The notes beneath the pieces are model-generated. The model had not been told where the DNA came from. It worked only from the letters and a program-made list of their open reading frames with translations, and ran no database searches. Below are positions 63,925 to 64,000 of a stretch of DNA of 64,000 nt, in pieces. The stretch lies in the NCBI RefSeq assembly GCF_040239565.1, contig NZ_JBEHWS010000002.1, positions 310,001 to 374,000 of the forward strand, written 5' to 3'. The number at the start of each line of letters is the position of its first letter. The first letter of the stretch is position 1. This DNA is from Fulvimarina sp040239565. GTDB taxonomy: Bacteria; Pseudomonadota; Alphaproteobacteria; Rhizobiales; Rhizobiaceae. Position numbers and translations under genes: made by a program.

Positions 63925-64000
63925 CATGCTCGTACTCCTGTCGTTCCTGGCGGGCATCTGGACGGATTGGTGGTGGGTTCCGGCAAGCGCTGGCCTCGTC
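63925..64000 (+). CDS. Start of a membrane protein cut by the window edge
   Basis: An ATG at 63925 opens a frame to the window end: MLVLLSFLAGIWTDWWWVPA and SAGLV, clearly hydrophobic and like an N-terminal membrane helix. The upstream ribosome site is weak (CGGAC). Too short to assign. Confidence 0.35.

Overview
The window is GC-rich alphaproteobacterial DNA. Gene content and protein resemblance point to a member of the Hyphomicrobiales (Rhizobiales): rpsT, a DUF2259 exported protein, a cytosolic PotABCD-type transporter set, a NanR-type regulator and an oxidative apiose pathway. I cannot place it below order level from sequence alone.

Region 1 (1-17.8 kb) is ordinary chromosome. It holds the end of a threonine dehydratase, a LysE exporter, sseA with a coupled acetyltransferase, rpsT with a clear terminator, yggT and a DUF167 gene, an exported protein with a frameshifted tail, a cardiolipin synthase, a nuclease/phosphatase-fold gene, an SDR, purB and DUF2259. 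A tight four-gene set follows (SDR, aminotransferase, class III CoA-transferase, GST), then a D-lyxose isomerase family gene, an IS256 relic, a UDP-glucose dehydrogenase and a hemerythrin protein.

Region 2 (17.8-22.8 kb) is a spermidine/putrescine-type ABC importer operon (ATPase, Tat-exported binding protein, two permeases) ending in an Asp/Glu/hydantoin racemase. A decayed IS3 element follows.

Region 3 (24.3-43.8 kb) looks like a complete oxidative D-apiose catabolic region. An ABC importer leads into apsD and apnL at the right end, with a NanR-like regulator after them. apnO, oiaX (a RuBisCO-like protein) and oiaK form a leftward operon at the left end. Between them lie an aldehyde dehydrogenase, a GntR regulator, a divergent TRAP transporter and two dehydrogenases. 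IS3 relics sit on both sides of the block.

Region 4 (44.8-64 kb) looks like an accessory island. It begins with a 17-bp fragment matching the 3' end of a tRNA-Ser and three 12-bp-spaced repeats. It carries an amide-responsive operon: a leader terminator, then an AmiC-like sensor, an AmiR-like ANTAR antiterminator, a peptide-type ABC importer with a fused double ATPase, and an acetamidase/formamidase. Next comes a zone of broken genes, a plasmid-like gene with an acidic/basic tail beside a pair of 147-bp direct repeats, and a leftward four-gene module (nuclease-like protein, small protein, soluble FtsH-like AAA/M41 protease, small acidic protein) whose last three genes overlap. A 13-bp palindromic core (GGAAATCATTTCC) was found three times, all inside this region. 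The module and the repeat locus are the parts I cannot match to a described system.
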